DNA of 64,000 nt from Clarkia xantiana subsp. parviflora (lineage: Eukaryota > Streptophyta > Magnoliopsida > Myrtales > Onagraceae). Below the pieces are notes generated by a model that saw only the letters and a list, made by a program, of their open reading frames with translations, did not search any database and was not told the DNA's origin. The DNA lies in the NCBI GenBank assembly GCA_036873135.1, contig JAPTYO010000003.1:28834763-28898762 (forward strand). The letters are read 5' to 3'. Below, piece after piece: positions 62,185 through 64,000 of the stretch; position 1 is the first letter of the stretch, and each line of letters begins with the position of its first letter. A program made the translations under genes and the position numbers.

Positions 62185-62803
62185 GGGTTAATGCTCTACT
62201 TTATATCATATATTTGCATGAAATTCATTATTCGTACTAAATGTGTTTTTTGTACCAATTTGGTACTAAACGTTTTCATTTTGTACCGTTTTCATACCTC
62301 AGTTAAAGTTCTGTCTATTTTGGTCGTTAAAACTTAAAAATCATGTATCGTGCACGTGAGTGGCCCTAAACTTTTAATTTTGTTCAATTTATTCCCTCTA
62401 ATATATTCCTAACTTTTAATTTGTTCAATTTAGTCCCTAAAATTTCAATATCGAACCATCAACCCAAATTGACCTAGCTGGACCTAGCCTAGGGCTAGGT
62501 CAGACTAGGTCAATTGGGACCTAGCCCCAATTGAAGGCGACCCCGACCCAGGGTCGGACCTAGTCCTAGGCTAGGTCTGGCTAGGTCAATTGTTGTCGAG
62601 GGTTGATATTGCAATTTTAGGACTAAATTGAACAAATTAAAAGTTAGGAATGTATTAGAGGGACTAAATTGACAAAATCAAAAGTTTAGGGTCACTCACA
62701 TGCACGACACATGACTTCTAACGGTCAAAATGGACGGAACTTTAACGAAGGTATGAACGGTGGATTTCGTGTAAATATATGGTCTGAAGTGGACCCTTAA
62801 CCC
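62185..62803. mobile_element. Hairpin MITE, Mutator-like family (copy 3)
   Basis: The element starts GGGTTAA and ends TTAACCC. It has a perfect 9-bp target duplication, TAAAATATT, at 62176-62184 and 62804-62812. The arms are long inverted repeats: catatatttgcatgaaat with ggtttcgtgtaaatatatgg-type sequence in reverse, ttaaagttctgtc, taaacttttaattttgttca, tttagtccctaaaa. The loop at 62465-62600 is rich in cctag palindromes (cctagcctagggctaggt). No coding sequence. Confidence 0.9.
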
Positions 62804-62838
62804 TAAAATATTTTGTATCGTGTTTGTGTACGATATCA

Positions 62839-62841
<3 letters not shown>

Positions 62842-62909
<68 letters not shown>
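62842..62909. repeat. TA microsatellite
   Basis: A continuous run of about 34 TA dinucleotides lies just outside the MITE target duplication. Translated frames across it are meaningless IY repeats. Confidence 0.95.
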
Positions 62910-62911
<2 letters not shown>

Positions 62912-63750
62912 TGACTTTTCGTGTCATGTTTGTGGCGAACGAAACTGGTACGCCTTCATATCGGGTTGTAGTTGAGCCGAATTTTTATAACACAACATAA
63001 ACCTGGCACGGCACAATCCTTACAACTCTTACAAATTATATCAGCCCTGAATATCTATGTAGTAGGTATCCATAAAAAACATAAAGTTTAAAAAAAAAAA
63101 AATCACTCAATGTTTAAGTTTACTAATACCAAGTCATATTGAACCAAATCTCCACAGTGATAGTCATGCATGCTACCATTTTGACCACATGAGATTGGTA
63201 TATATATATATTTAAATATTGAAAAAAAAACTTATTGACTATATATAAAAATTCTCTAATTTATTAAAATTTATTTGATTAAAATCAATCAAAATTAATC
63301 ATATATAATATAAAAATTATTTATATATATTAGAAACGGTCAAAATTATTAGCTATAGAATTTAAATTGTAATATATAAATACATAAAAATTATTAGTAA
63401 AAATATCTTATATTAGTAGTAATAGTGATCATTTATGTTTAACTACATAAGTTATATTTTTGTTTAGAAATATATAAAAATAATTTTCAATGCATGTACC
63501 AATTTTTTTATTCATGTGCTAGTTTTTTATGTTGCGTCCATAATTATAACTATATACCCGATGGTAACATGCGATAATTAACTTATTATTTTCATAGAAT
63601 TGATATGAAGTTTTTATAATTATCTTGAATTTAGTAGTAATTTTTTTATTAAAAAAAAAATTAATATGTGCACATAGTTGCTTTAAATATAATATTATAA
63701 ATTTTAGTATTGTATACAATTTATTAAATGAAATAGGTAAAAGGATAAAG
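62910..63750. other. AT-rich intergenic DNA, no gene seen
   Basis: Very AT-rich, with many short TA and A/T runs. No conserved reading frame or structured repeat is visible. Confidence 0.55.
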
Positions 63751-63754
63751 CGTT

Positions 63755-63895
63755 AATTATCAAATTGCTAACTAACGTTTGAGTCCGTAAACAAATTGCT
63801 AGCTCACGTTTCTTTTCAGACAAATAAATAGCTAGCTCGGGTTTTCATAAGTAAACAAATGGCTAGCTCACGTTCACTTTTCCGTTATTTTTAAA
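63755..63895. repeat. Degenerate short repeat array near the window edge
   Basis: A unit of about 31 bp, with the core caaattgctagctcacgttt, recurs four times with changes (gctaactaacg, gctagctcacg, tagctagctcggg, ggctagctcacg). Such subterminal arrays often mark one end of a DNA transposon. The other end would be beyond the window. Confidence 0.65.
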
Positions 63896-64000
63896 CGGAA
63901 TGAACACGTATACGGCATGTGATTATGCGAAATGTCCAAAATGTCTAAACCAATTATCTTCTAATATTATAAAGACCAAATTGCTTAAAATATATTCATT

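Noticed and set aside
62742..62927. Minus-strand frame full of IY repeats
   Set aside because: It is a translation of the TA microsatellite.

Overview
The window is nuclear DNA from a flowering plant, most likely a eudicot. It has GT-AG introns, AT-rich intergenic DNA, plant-only gene families (cysteine-rich receptor-like kinase, TDY-class MAP kinase, CIPK, ALMT, purine permease, TAC1/IGT) and plant transposon types. I cannot name a species. The exon models below were assembled by hand from splice sites, reading-frame phase and family conservation. Each one closes with an integral number of codons.

Layout, left to right. (1) 35-1824 (+) is the 3' part of a cysteine-rich receptor-like kinase, cut by the window edge. 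(2) 3728-5746 (+) is an intact BED-finger/hAT-transposase-derived gene (RICESLEEPER/DAYSLEEPER type) behind a spliced 5' leader. (3) 6604-7155 (-) is a small one-TM plant protein of unknown function. (4) 8858-14679 (+) is bifunctional fucokinase/GDP-fucose pyrophosphorylase in seven exons. (5) 16423-19499 (-) is an aluminium-activated malate transporter family channel. (6) 21587-24909 is a non-autonomous LTR retrotransposon lying on the minus strand. (7) 25237-26572 (-) and 26882-28732 (-) are a purine permease and a plastid-type methionine sulfoxide reductase B, head to tail 309 bp apart. (8) 32481-35983 (+) is a group D MAP kinase. (9) 36-46.6 kb is a gene-poor block of repeats: an LTR relic, MITEs, tandem repeats, a 66-bp perfect palindrome and a possible gene relic. 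(10) 46779-49116 (+) is a TAC1-like IGT-family gene with a probable GC-AG intron. (11) 50058-54605 is a probable non-autonomous Helitron containing a nested hAT MITE. (12) 55934-59447 (+) is a CIPK9/CIPK23-type kinase. (13) 60043-61920 (-) is an ACD11-type sphingolipid transfer protein, convergent with the CIPK. (14) The last 2 kb holds a Mutator-type MITE, a TA microsatellite and a short repeat array running toward the edge.

The genes are unrelated housekeeping, signalling and transport genes in ordinary plant arrangement. I see no operon-like or biosynthetic cluster and no convincing new biological system. The most informative unusual features are the transposon structures: the LTR element with expanded hairpin units in one LTR and coding-free tandem arrays inside, the Helitron with a nested hAT insertion, and a hairpin MITE family with 9-bp target duplications. 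The TAC1-like gene is also unusual: it has a 6-nt coding first exon, a stop-free 156-nt intron and a GC donor.
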